Assembly (NCBI GenBank): GCA_008921705.1
Contig: VFFE01007795.1
Coordinates: forward strand, 759,811-823,810
Source: Burhinus oedicnemus
Taxonomy: Eukaryota; Chordata; Aves; Charadriiformes; Burhinidae
DNA length: 64,000 nt
Reading direction: 5' to 3'
The notes beneath the pieces are model-generated. The model saw only the letters and a program-made list of their open reading frames with translations, did not search any database and was not told the DNA's origin. Within the stretch, counting starts at the first letter, position 1, and each line of letters begins with the position of its first letter. The translations under genes were made by a program, and so were the position numbers. This document shows, piece after piece, positions 13,367 to 24,386 of this stretch.

Positions 13367-15479
13367 TTGCTCCAACACTGTGTGTCTGTGCTCACCCTGC
13401 TGAAGTGGCAATAATTATCCTGCCAGCATTACGCAAGGAAGTATTACGCACTAAGTAGAGGGCAGAGCACTGATTACATTGCAAAGATGATTAGAGGAGC
13501 CTTCTCAGATATACACCTACCCACAGGTGTATTCACCTGCTGCTGCTGTATATACCTGCGGTGCATTAGCAATGCCACGATGAGCTATTTAGGGTGCGTG
13601 GGAGCCTCCCAGGGCTGCTGTCAGCAAACAAAGGCCAAGCAGAACCCTGACTACTTCCGTGGGGATGCCTCCTCGGCTGTATTCATCTAAGTACAGTGTC
13701 CTTACTAAAATGCTCTGGAAGGCCTCAAGCTCTTTGATGGGAGCTGGTATTACCATGAGTTAGGTCACACCAAAAGGGCAGATGCTTCTTACAGTGACAG
13801 GGGACTGTAAGGAGAAGTACTGGCTGCATCACACCATGGGGCTTCCCCCACCCTCCACTCTCCTTGCCCCTCTCAGGGAAGGTAGCAAGCGGCCAGGCTG
13901 CCTGAGAAAGCTCTTGCTTTCCTTCGTTGTTTCCTTTGGACCAGAGTTTCTCAGCAGTTCCCGCCCTGCCTGCCCAGCCACAGCTGGGAAGGCCATGAAT
14001 GCAAACAGGTTTATTTTGCAAGTATTTCATTATTCTGAAGCATTTGATTGAAGCAACATTAAAAATACATCTCTAGTTCCAGGACTTCTCTGCTCTTTGT
14101 TGTCAACAACATATTTTTAAAAGAAACGTTCCAGGGTTTTGGCTTTTTTTTTTGTTGGTGTGATCGCCTTGTTTCAGAGTTACTTAAGTAGGAAAATATT
14201 TCCCTTGGAAGGGATCCAAGCCCACAGAAGTCAGGCAGAGTCTCTCTGTTGACTTTAAATGCACTATGGACTGGGCTGCTGTAAACCCCGAGAAAGAATA
14301 CATCAGTAAAGACCAAGGCACTGTTGGGTTTAATGAGACAAATATGGCAGGACCTGTGATGGTGAGCAATGCCGATGTTAGTTACCTTAGCGGCACAGAA
14401 GGAGAGCTCTCTGGACTGTAGGTACTTATGCAGTTAATTGATGGCTGGGTATTTATAGCCTGGCGATGATCTTTTTAAGGCTAGAGGCACCAGGCGTGGG
14501 TTTTCCCATGGGGAAGGGAGAGGGGGATGGAGCGGAAGCAGTGCTGATAGCGGTGGTGGAGGTTTGAGACGTCCTTTCCCCTCGCTGATAGCTTTGGTCT
14601 CCCTCTCCCCAGCTTCGCTCCTCCAAATATTTGGTGTTTCTGCACAAAGCCACAGCAAGGCACCGCTGTGATTGCATATCTGTGCCGTGCATTTCAGCCC
14701 CTTTAGACTTCCTCCATGCGACCTCACGGGTGGGAGCATCCTGCTGCTGGGGAGGGAATTTGGCCCTGGGCATGCGCCCTCAGCCGTGCTGGGACAAGGG
14801 GAGGACTCGGCAGGGGTTACTGCCCCTTGGGTCACTCAGCTGAACCATTCCTGCAGTTGCTGCTTCTCCTCTCCTGGGCGAAATGAGGATTTCCGTTGCG
14901 GAAGCAAATCCTGCTGGGTGCTGGGTGGAAGCGCTGGGAGGCAGCTCTAGGTGGCAGCCCCAGGGCAGAGCCAGGCTGGTAGCGGTGGCTGGGGGGGGTG
15001 GACACCACCAGCACCCACCGCTGCCATCATGGCTGCCCTGCCCATGGGCTCCCCTTGCCGGGTCACGAAAAGCGCTGGGAGCTCAGCATCCCCTACAGCT
15101 GCTGATGCAGGTACCTATGCCTGGATTAAGGAAAGCAACATTACGGCTGTCATTTGAAAGAGTTTGTCCCCAGGCAGTACAGAGTGTCGAGACTCCTACC
15201 GACACAATTCGGAGCCTCGCATGCTCTGTTTGCTGGTGCTAATTAGAAAAGCAGCTCCAGCCCTGCACACCCAATCACTATGAATGCAAAGGAAAGCTGA
15301 AGCCTTGTAAGACACGGCCAACAGCCGACGAACATTTTGGTGGTTGCATTTTTCCTAACGCTCGGTCTCACTGGAGGTAATAGAAAAGCCAGAGAGTTAT
15401 TCTGAAGGAAGAGCTGTCGTTAGCTCTGATGAATACTGGTGATTAGGACCAGCTTTGATCCAGTGCTGGAAACCAATCG

Positions 15480-16110
15480 TGGTTAAGATCTCTCCTTAAA
15501 AAAGAACTTATTTAATGTTTACATAAAAACCCCACATAAAAATAAATTGAATCTAGCCTCTGGAATCATATCCAGCATATCTGCCTGAGAGTATACATTT
15601 ACCTCCTGAGAATTCATACAGTAATTAGATGAATGTGCTTAATTAATCACATTTCCTGTGCTGAAGAGGTTTGATGGAAAACATTTGCTTCCCTCACTTT
15701 ATTAAAGCATTATTGAGTGTTGCGCTTGTCATGTGTTCATCACCAGTCCTCTCGCCAATTAATCCTGACAAAATGAAGTTTACCAACAGCAAAGTAAGCC
15801 AGTGCTCACACAGTCGCTTTGCTGTAGCTTTGTGTACATGCCTTCATGCCTCTAGGTAATTACTGGATAATTGAGAGCAGAGTCTGTTTAATCTAAAATG
15901 AGATGTGCTAAATATAAACCATTTTCAGTGCCTGATTGATACTGTTTTAATAGCCTTGGTATCATCACTGCCATGGACATGTAATGCATGATTACCTTTA
16001 TTTATTGCATGTGTTTATTATCCATTTTAAAGTCAAAATACGATTTTCCAGCATGGTTATTAAACAAATGAAGAAATTATTGATTATTTAATATCTTTTC
16101 CACATACTAC
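15480..16110. promoter_or_regulatory. AT-rich block with clustered homeodomain-type motifs (candidate enhancer)
   Basis: Within about 375 bp there are TAATTAG (15622), TTAATTAATC (15639), CAATTAATCC (15756), TAATTA (15857) and the inverted pair GTAAT-GCATG-ATTAC (15981-15995). The density of TAATTA-type cores, with no repeat signature, is typical of conserved developmental enhancers in gene deserts. Conservation cannot be tested here. Confidence 0.3.
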
Positions 16111-19100
16111 ACCTGAACTAAAGCATGGGTATCTTAATATCTGGCCTTGGCCACAACATTACTGGGGCTCCATCTCCTTGGGAGCCAGCGTCTGATGTGC
16201 AGGCAGGGATACCTGCCGGAGGACCGCCAGCAGTTTCTGAGGCTCAGGAGGGGACATGGCACAGATCTTCCCACTGCAGAGTGGGGCCAGGAGCAGAGGA
16301 GCTGGACGGGGTAGCAGAGCTGGGGAGAGACCCAGGAGCAAGCCCTTGTGTTGGACCACGTGCAAACCTTGCCAAGAGAAAGCACAGAGAGAGGGAAGAG
16401 AGGCATCCCTTGAAATGCCACCACCATTACCATCACTGGTGACCTGAGCCTTCTCCAGGAATGGGAGAGCCAAGGTCTAGCCTGTGCCTGCTCCTTTCTT
16501 TTCTCTGAGACCACTAAAAATGTCTGGAATGCTCCAGCTCCTGCAAAACAGTGGCTGAGTGGGATGGAGGCTGCCGTCCCCCAGTCCTGGGTCGCCAGGA
16601 CTATACACCAGCTCACTGGCAGAGCTGAGACTAGTTAGGAGCTGCTAACACTAAGCTGCAGAGAGAATAAATCAGATCCCATTGACTGCATCTTAACCAG
16701 GCTTTCACTGCTATGATACCGACGCCATCTTTCTAAGGGCTCTTCCCTTCTGACCACCTAAAATATTAGGTATGCAGACAAATATTAATTCATGAAAAGT
16801 GATTTCCCTGTTCTACCAGCTATCCACTCCCAAGAAGCCTCTAAGTGTAGAAGTAAGCTAGCTGTTATCAGTATTTCTGCTTACATAGTCATTAGGAATG
16901 GAAATGTTTATTTCCATACAAAAATAAAATGCTTACTTACTGGTGAGCAATCAGATTTTGCTCTTCTCTCTCTGCCTTGCTGCAAGAATTTTGTGTTACA
17001 ATTCAGGCATTTTTATTGTTGACACATTCACAAAGTTCCTTACAGTATTGTAGCAAGATACCCTTCATATATGAGTCTGCATTTCCAGCAATTACACAGA
17101 GCTACTGCAGAGAGAATTTTTAGCCGTGGGAACATTTTTTTTTTTCTTGTCAAAAACTAAACCTAGATTTGGCTGGAAAATATTTGGCAACAGCTTGACA
17201 TTTTTGATAGAGTGCTTCTGTGTGCATAATAGTGTTCCAAAAGCCCAGGTTGCTGTTGAAAGGCAACTTGGACTGAAAGTTTGCAGCCAGCTTTAGCAAT
17301 GACTCCTTTATACATGCCCTACCTTGCTACCCCCTCTGACACTCCAGAATCATTCCCCAGATTTAAAAGCCTTGTCAGAAAGGGGAGATACAGTCCAAAA
17401 GGTGACTGAGTCTCTGCAAAACCAGAGAAAGAGCTGAAGAGGGAAGACTGCGCAGCCCAGCCATTGTCCATCCCCTTCCCTTCTGCTGCACTGCTAATGG
17501 TAGGGCTGAAATCCTGTTCAGTCTGTTTGGTTAATCATATAGCTGAGCATGCTCTAAAACCTGCAAAAGTCAACAGAAAAAGCATCTTAACCCTTGGTGA
17601 GTTGCAGATAATCCTCCTTTAGGATTTGGGTTTGGAGGGCTACGTGTTGGTGCAGTATTCACATCTAGTCTTGCTAAACCAAATGAAAACACACCTAGTC
17701 TACTCTCAATATTTAGTAAACTCCTGGAACACCCTGGAAATACCTTGAATAGACAAATTACCCAAGAAACAATAAGCACTTGCCATTGAAGGGAATGGAA
17801 ACATCTAAATGTCTGTGGTATGAACTCAGCCCGCAGTCTTGCAGCCAGAGAACCGTCTGGCTGAAACCCACGCTTCTGTGTAACACAAGTAATAGGGGAA
17901 ACCTGTATAAGCTGTATCAGCCCTTTCAGCTCAGTTAGCTGTTGTTTGAAAAATAAGAAGAATAAATAAAATAGGAAATCTCATAAGTTTATTCTTTTTT
18001 CCTAAAATTCTCTGACTGCTTCATTAAGTGCCCATGTTAGGCGTCACCCTGGGAGAAGCTGCCATTTGGTACAGAAACGGCAGAGAGAAGGTGCCGGTTT
18101 GGTCCCTTGGCCAAGTGAAGAACCTGGGTGGCCCTAGTTGAAGATTCACTCGAGAGTCAGTAATAAATTTTACCTCCACATGAAAAACGCTGGACTCCAT
18201 CAGGGACAAGAGAAGCGAATACCGTGGCGAAGAGCAAGACAGAAGGGGAGGTTCATAGGAAGTAAGAAATGGGGAAAATACCAGCGCAAAGGTTAGGATG
18301 GGAAAAGCTTGTGATCACCTTGGATGCCGTTAGTAAATAAGATAGGGAGGAACTCACAGGCTTAAGGCCCCCGTGGAAGAAAGCACTGAAGCATATGCTT
18401 CAAGCTATACAGGTATCTACACGCTCGCTATACCCAAGGAGTAGGTGTCCCTGCACACTACAAAGTTGCTAACTACACTCAAATTCCTGGCGCGACTCCT
18501 CCATCTGATATCAGCATGGCTGTGCACACACTTGCTTTCTTCATATCTGAGGGAATTCTTTTGCAGAAGTCCTAAAAGGTGCCAGGGGCTGGGGCCACCG
18601 CCTCCTGCGGAGCATGGGGCACAAGAACCTGCCTGCGTCTCGCTTGCCCGTGCGGAGGTGAGGGAGTAGGTCTGCCCCTGCAAGCCATCCAGACCTCATC
18701 TCCTCCACGTGGACCCACCAGCAAGTGTGCCTATTAGTGCCAACAGGAGCTTATTGAGCGCTGAGGTAGGCTTGCTGTTGTGCAATTGCTGGGAAATGAA
18801 ACCAGCCTGTTCCTGCAGGGTTTTTTTTTTTCTTTTTTTTTTTTTGTATTATACTGTAACTGCAATTAAATCTTTCTTGGCACGGCATTTCATCTGAGAT
18901 CTCTTTCCCTATATGACTGCTCTGCATCCCTGTGTGAACTACTTGATGTTTCATTACACAAATAGGCTTCATTTGCAGAAATTATGCCCTGCTGGGAAAA
19001 ATCAAATGCTTGAATTACAGGTATTCTGCAGGGGGTAATCTGCCCCCAGACAGTGAGATCAGGGGGCGAGACCTGCCCACAGCTGCTGGGCCAAGAGAAG

Positions 19101-21429
19101 GATTTATTTTTAAAAGCCTATTTTAAGAAAAAGGCTTCTGGGTCTAAGTGGGGAAATAATCATTGCTCGGGATGTGCCTGAGCTGTAGAAAGCCAAGGAT
19201 GCCGGTTGTGCTGGAGCCAGCTGCGGGAAGACCTTGAACAGCAGCTGCTGAAGACAGGCATGAGTTTGTCTGCAAACGCCTCCCCAAGTTCATGACCCAA
19301 CTTTCCTGTCTGTGCTTAAAATCTCACAAGAACTACCTGAGCTGAGTGGATTTCGGGTTGACAAAAAATGGGACAGGGACTTCATGGCACGTCCCACTCT
19401 TTCTCCCTCCTGTCAGACAACATCTCCTTTCTAGGGGATTGCAGAGGTTTTGTGCTTGACCCAAGCTGAGCTGGGCAAATTAATAGCAAGAGAGCTTGGA
19501 GGAGTGTTAACAAACCTTATCCCGCTTCCTGCCTTCCGTTCCTCTCCTGGTTTTGTGCTCTAAGGACTCGAATTATTTCTTCGCCAGGGATGGGATTCAC
19601 CTAACCAAAGTTAGACATTCACAGTGGGCTCTGTACCTGGGCTCCTTGTTCAAAGTTCCTTTACAGTCAGAGCAGACACACAGGCACCTGTGGGGCTCAT
19701 GTTATCCTAAAGTAAGTTGAATACAGGTCAGATGAATTGTGCCCTAGAAGTGCCCACTGCTCTCCATTGATTTTGAAGGGGGCCTGGAGCTACGGGCTCA
19801 GACACTACTGCGTCTAAATTTTGGTGAGAGGAATCCACATTGAAGTCCTTAGCCTGTAAGTCTTATCAAAATATCTGCACTTGCTGCTGATGCAATATAC
19901 ATATTTATGCCTGAACTGTGACTGTCTGTGGGATTTTGTGATTCTCAGGTAGCAGCAACATTATGTATCAAGGTCATAGCTTGCTTTCCCGCATAAAATA
20001 TTAGTCAAGGAAGGAAAACAAAGTTAAACCTTAGCCTTCTGATATTAAGCCCCAGCAAGTCCATAATCCTTCTTTTCCAATAGCAATGCAACATATTTTC
20101 ATTAATGCTTAATACAAAGAGATCTAGCCCACCGGCCCAAAGAGGCTAGTCGTGCTCATATGCAATGGGGTCATGGAGCGTAAATATTCAGGCTGCCTGC
20201 CTGCGGTCTGCTCTGCTCGTTGGCCCTTCGACAGGCACAATAATCATCAGTTCAGTCCCATCCCGGTCCACCGAGGCTGAGGAGGGTTTCCATGGGTTGG
20301 GTGCTTGGTAAGCAGCCTGCTCGTGGCTCCTCGCTCCTGCACTGCCCAGTCCTCACCGAGGCACGCTGGGTTTCACGGGGAGGCTTGGAGCAGTGGCAGG
20401 AAGCTGTGAAAATGGTAATAAAAAGGTCTGTAGAGAAGGACCATTGGCCAGCGGGTTGGATTTTGACAGCCTTGAAGTGGATTAGCCCTGGGGTAGGCCC
20501 CAGGGTGGGAGCTGACAGAGGCTGGTCCTATTGATACCTGCACCTCATTTGCACCAGGGAGACGCCACGTGCCAGCGGTGAGAGACGGAAGCCTTTCCCC
20601 AGTAACATGGCTGCTCCAAAAAGCAAACCACTTTAAATCACGGAAAAAAGAGAGGGAGAAGAAAAGAGGAACAGCTCTGTGCTTTCGCAGTGGAGCACCC
20701 ATTTGTGTTGTACGAGCAAAGCGAAGTCACACAAAGCACGGCAACAACCTGGGGACACTACCTGGGGGTTTTACCAGCCTTGTGCGGGCAGTAGATGAGC
20801 CCACACTTTCTGTGGGCTGGAGCACCACAGGCATCTCACGTGGATGGGAGCTCCATCCAGAGCAGCGCTGCCGAGTCCAACGCTGCCTGCAGCCCCGTGC
20901 TGCTGCCTGCAGCCTTGGGGCAGGGGCAAAATAGCCACTACGGAAGGACCAGGGGGAAGGTATGCAGGTTTCGTAGTTACTTGTGTCCTGAGGGTTTTCT
21001 GCACCCAGAGAAACAGTTGCTCTTTCAGTCGGACAACTTCTTTTTCAAAGAGGTAAGAAAATGCCTGGAGTCTTCTGACTGGGCCGGAGGGGCTGCATCC
21101 ATTTTGCACCTCTAGGGCTTTTGCCTTTCACATACCTCAACCAATAAACCACTGCATTTTGGATAAGTGAAATGCATCTGTTCCACTACAAGAAAAACCC
21201 CAAAGAAAACCATAATACTTTTTTTTTTTTGGCTCAACTTGAGATGAAAATACGATTGTTTTTTTCTTTTGTTCCCTCCACGCATCAAAAAGCTGCTGTT
21301 TGTTGAAGCTCTGCGATGTCTGCAGTCCCGAGCCGGTGGAGGTGAGCCTCCAGCTCTGCCTGTGCATGGTGACAGCAGTGTGACAGCCCTGTCACGATGG
21401 CCAGTGTGGCTCTCACCCCAGGCCTTGTG

Positions 21430-21485
21430 CTCTGTGTGTGTGCTCAACACACACGCGTGTGTGTGTGTGTACTCTGTGTGTGTAG
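21430..21485. repeat. (TG)n/(AC)n tract with an 18-bp palindrome
   Basis: Alternating purine-pyrimidine sequence. ACACACACG and CGTGTGTGT meet at 21455/21456 to form a perfect 18-bp palindrome (21447-21464) inside TG runs. Such tracts can adopt Z-DNA or a cruciform under supercoiling. Confidence 0.85.
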
Positions 21486-24077
21486 GGGGTGTCAGCTCTC
21501 TGATAACAAAGCCTCAGGGCTTCCAGCCAGCATCCAGCCTGGTCAGACCCCACAGGCACTGCCTCTCTTGGCAGCACTGCCTGGTTAATTATGATGATGA
21601 TGGTTCCCTAAAGAAATCAGGCTTCTGTGAGGACACTGGCTGCGTGGGGTTTCACCAGCGTGCTTCAGTCCCACCCCACAATAATTTTGTAACCTTCTCA
21701 CCAGTCTAAATCGAATTTGAGGGTGGGTAGAGCTCTCAGAGCTGTTAGCTTCGTCTGAGTTTTAGGAAAGGTGGAAGGATAACAGAGGCACTGCTTTTAT
21801 GCTTCTGGGATGACCGAGGCCACAGCCCAGGCTGCAGCACTGCATGCCACCTGGAGCGCAGCCCTGCACTGCCAGCCCCCGGGAAAGGATGTCCCTGGAG
21901 CCCCCACTGTCTGTGGGACCACTCATCTAGTAATGCTACCCAACCTCCAGAGAGGATGGCAGCAAGGAAAGGGATGGGAAGCAGCCTTTTAAAAGCTGCA
22001 GAGAATATCAGGTATGCAGCTGGGTACCCCCCTGTCCTTGCTTTTCATCCCATTTCAGTCCTTCCCAGCAGCAGAGGGAGATGCCGCCCGCCCCACATTA
22101 CAACCTGTTGCTATTTCTGTCTTTCTGGCATCTGTTCGTCAGCTCCCATGTTTCCATATACGCAGGCACAAACATCTCCAGGACTGAATTTTCCAACCAT
22201 TCATCAACTTGAGAAACCGGAGCAGCCGAAGCTTCTGGATGTTGCAAGCCCTGGGGAAGTCCAGGAGGGCAGGAGTCCTGCAGTCCCACCAAAAAGCTAC
22301 CGAACCCACTGGCTGTAGGGGGGAGAAGACAGATGGGAGCGGGCAGCGAGCCTGCGGTCCCGCACAGTGAGCAGGCAGTGCCCGGGGTGCCGGCACACCG
22401 GCAAGGTGCCGTTAAATGCCTCCCTGAGCTGCATCTCACTCGTGCCGTGGAGAGCCACGTGTACGGGAAAAGGTTCATTGCAGCTCATGAGGGGGAAAGC
22501 AAAGAGATAATTGAAAAGAAATGCTGCTAAATTAGATCGCAGTTACATCCCACTGCAAATATGTGATTTTCTGTGCAACATTTGTGCATCAACATTTTAG
22601 CTGTACGAGGATGAAAAGTTAACATATTCACTAGGCCCTATTACCATATTACATGTATAATTTATAAGATTTTAAGATTAGGCTGATTTCTGGTGTGTTT
22701 TTTTTTTTTTAAACTACCAACACTTTGTGATTTAATTTAATTTGCCTGTCCTTTGCGTAAAATACTAAAACCCCTTAGTGAAATTTTAATCTTTCCAAAT
22801 TCCCTTGTCACCAGCTGAACAAGATGATATTAGAACACTTTAATAATTTTTTTTCAAATCCTTGAATTCCATAAATAAGTCAAATGAAGATACACCCCCC
22901 GCTATCAAATGGTTCCCTTTTAATAAGGCCACAACAGGCTCCTCACAGATTTGATGCAGAAATCAGGTGTCTTTCAAACTGCACTTGCAAATTGAGGTGA
23001 CAGCCCAAGCAGGCAGCTCTGCACAGGGAGAAAGTGGTAATAATGGAATGGGAATTAAGGAGAAAAACTTGCAAATTCACCTCATTTTTCATTCTTGCTG
23101 TTCTGTCAAACTTAACTTTCTGTGTGTAGATACACACACCTTTAAAAAGAGTCTCAGCACCAGGTTAAAGGGAATATTTGTAAGGACAGGTCTACTTCAG
23201 CGTACTGAGATGCATGCAATATTCCCCCTGAAAAACAACCATGAGCCTTGCTTAAAAAGCATAAGATTTCAAAAGAAACACATCTTTGTACTTTTTTCTC
23301 TCGCCTTGGGTGATTTGGGGGATTTTTGTTGCAGTACCTGAAAGCCACAGACTTGTCCACTTTCAACTGGGAGTCTGCCCTAACTCACTGTTCTGCAGCT
23401 GGGACATTAAGAAAAGCACCAAGCAATGGATGAAGCTTTTTAAGGGCAGGAGAGAGGGACTTCTTTGGGAGTCTTTGGGTCTCCATGGCTGAGCTAGAGA
23501 TTTGGACCCCATTAATAGGTAGCAGAGAGTGCTTAGCTCCCCTCTTCCGCACATCCAGCAAAGCTGCCTTAGGAAATCCCTGAGGCTCAGTGAAATGCAA
23601 TAAGCCATCCGCTAGAAAGCCACACTTGGCATCTGTGCTTCAGCCCTGCGGCTGCTTTGCCGTGTGGTTGGAGCTGGCACAGGGCACCCGCATGCCGAGG
23701 CGGGCAGCAGCCGGGTGGGCAGCATCCATCACTCTGCAAGTGCCGCCTGCGGCCACTCACAGGGGCATCACCTGTGGGCTTAAGAAGCAACCCAGTACTC
23801 ATGCCGGGACAGGGACTGAGTGATTGAGAAGATCTTTCCCACCTTCTTCACCTCTATTTTACAGCTGTGCTGGTTTCAGCTGGAATAAAGTTAATTTTCT
23901 TTCTAGTAGCTGCTGTGTTTTGGATTTAGTATGAGAATGATGCTGATAACACATCTTGTTGCTAAGTGGTGTTTACATTAGTCAAGGACTTTTTCAGCTT
24001 CTCAGAGAAGCTGAGAGGGAGCATTGACAGAACAAGCTGGCCAAAGGGATATTGCGTACCATAGATGTCATGCTCAG

Positions 24078-24085
24078 TATATAAA
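24078..24085 (+). promoter_or_regulatory. TATA box of the solo LTR
   Basis: TATATAAA lies in the expected place of the LTR, after the CCAAAGGGATAT block. It is the probable core promoter of the U3 region. Whether it is active is unknown. Confidence 0.55.
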
Positions 24086-24240
24086 TGGGAGTTGGCCGGG
24101 GGACGGGAATCCACGATCACTGCTCAGGATGGGCTAGGCAACCAAACATTGGGTGGTGAGAGCAACTTGTGTTAGATCACTTTATTTTGTATATTTTTTA
24201 TTATTATCATCATCACCATCGTCATCTTCCATTACTGTTC

Positions 24241-24247
24241 TATTAAA
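24241..24247 (+). terminator. Polyadenylation signal of the solo LTR
   Basis: TATTAAA is followed by ACTGTCTTTATC, the conserved polyadenylation region of this LTR family. It is a weaker variant of AATAAA that is normal for the family. Confidence 0.5.
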
Positions 24248-24386
24248 CTGTCTTTATCCCAACCCACAAGGGGTTTTTTTGTTTTTTTCTGCTCCTCCTT
24301 TTCTCCGTCTTCTCCCTACGCTACTTGGGGGGGAGTGAGTGAGCAGCTGCACGGTCCTAGTTGCTGGCTGGGGTTAAACCACAACA

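Larger units (their letters stand above)
7950..23865. other. Intergenic, no gene seen
   Basis: Mostly unique sequence with local GC-rich patches (8580-8780, 14420-15110, 20280-20560, 20780-20940) and AT-rich patches (15480-16110, 22500-22920). The longest open frame is 183 codons on the plus strand (11929-12480). It lacks recognisable similarity and is overlapped by open frames on the other strand. Candidate regulatory motifs are listed separately. Confidence 0.7.
23866..24386 (+). mobile_element. Solo LTR of an avian ERVL-type endogenous retrovirus
   Basis: The element begins TGTGCTGGTTTCAGCTGG and ends GGGGTTAAACCACAACA, the termini of an LTR family I recognise as very common in neoavian genomes. 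The ends are imperfect inverted repeats. Internal marks are a TATATAAA box at 24078, a degraded CRE-like GATGTCA upstream at about 24065, a run of T/ATT/ATC triplets (24180-24225), a TATTAAA polyadenylation signal at 24241, and the G-rich GGGGGGGAGTGAGTGAGC block (24327-24344). It is 521 bp long with no internal retroviral sequence on either side, so it is a solo LTR left by recombination. The 5-mer ACAGC occurs at the left border (23861-23865) and at 24384-24388, but the right copy overlaps the terminus by three bases, so a target-site duplication is not certain. It carries its own promoter and polyadenylation signals. Confidence 0.88.
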
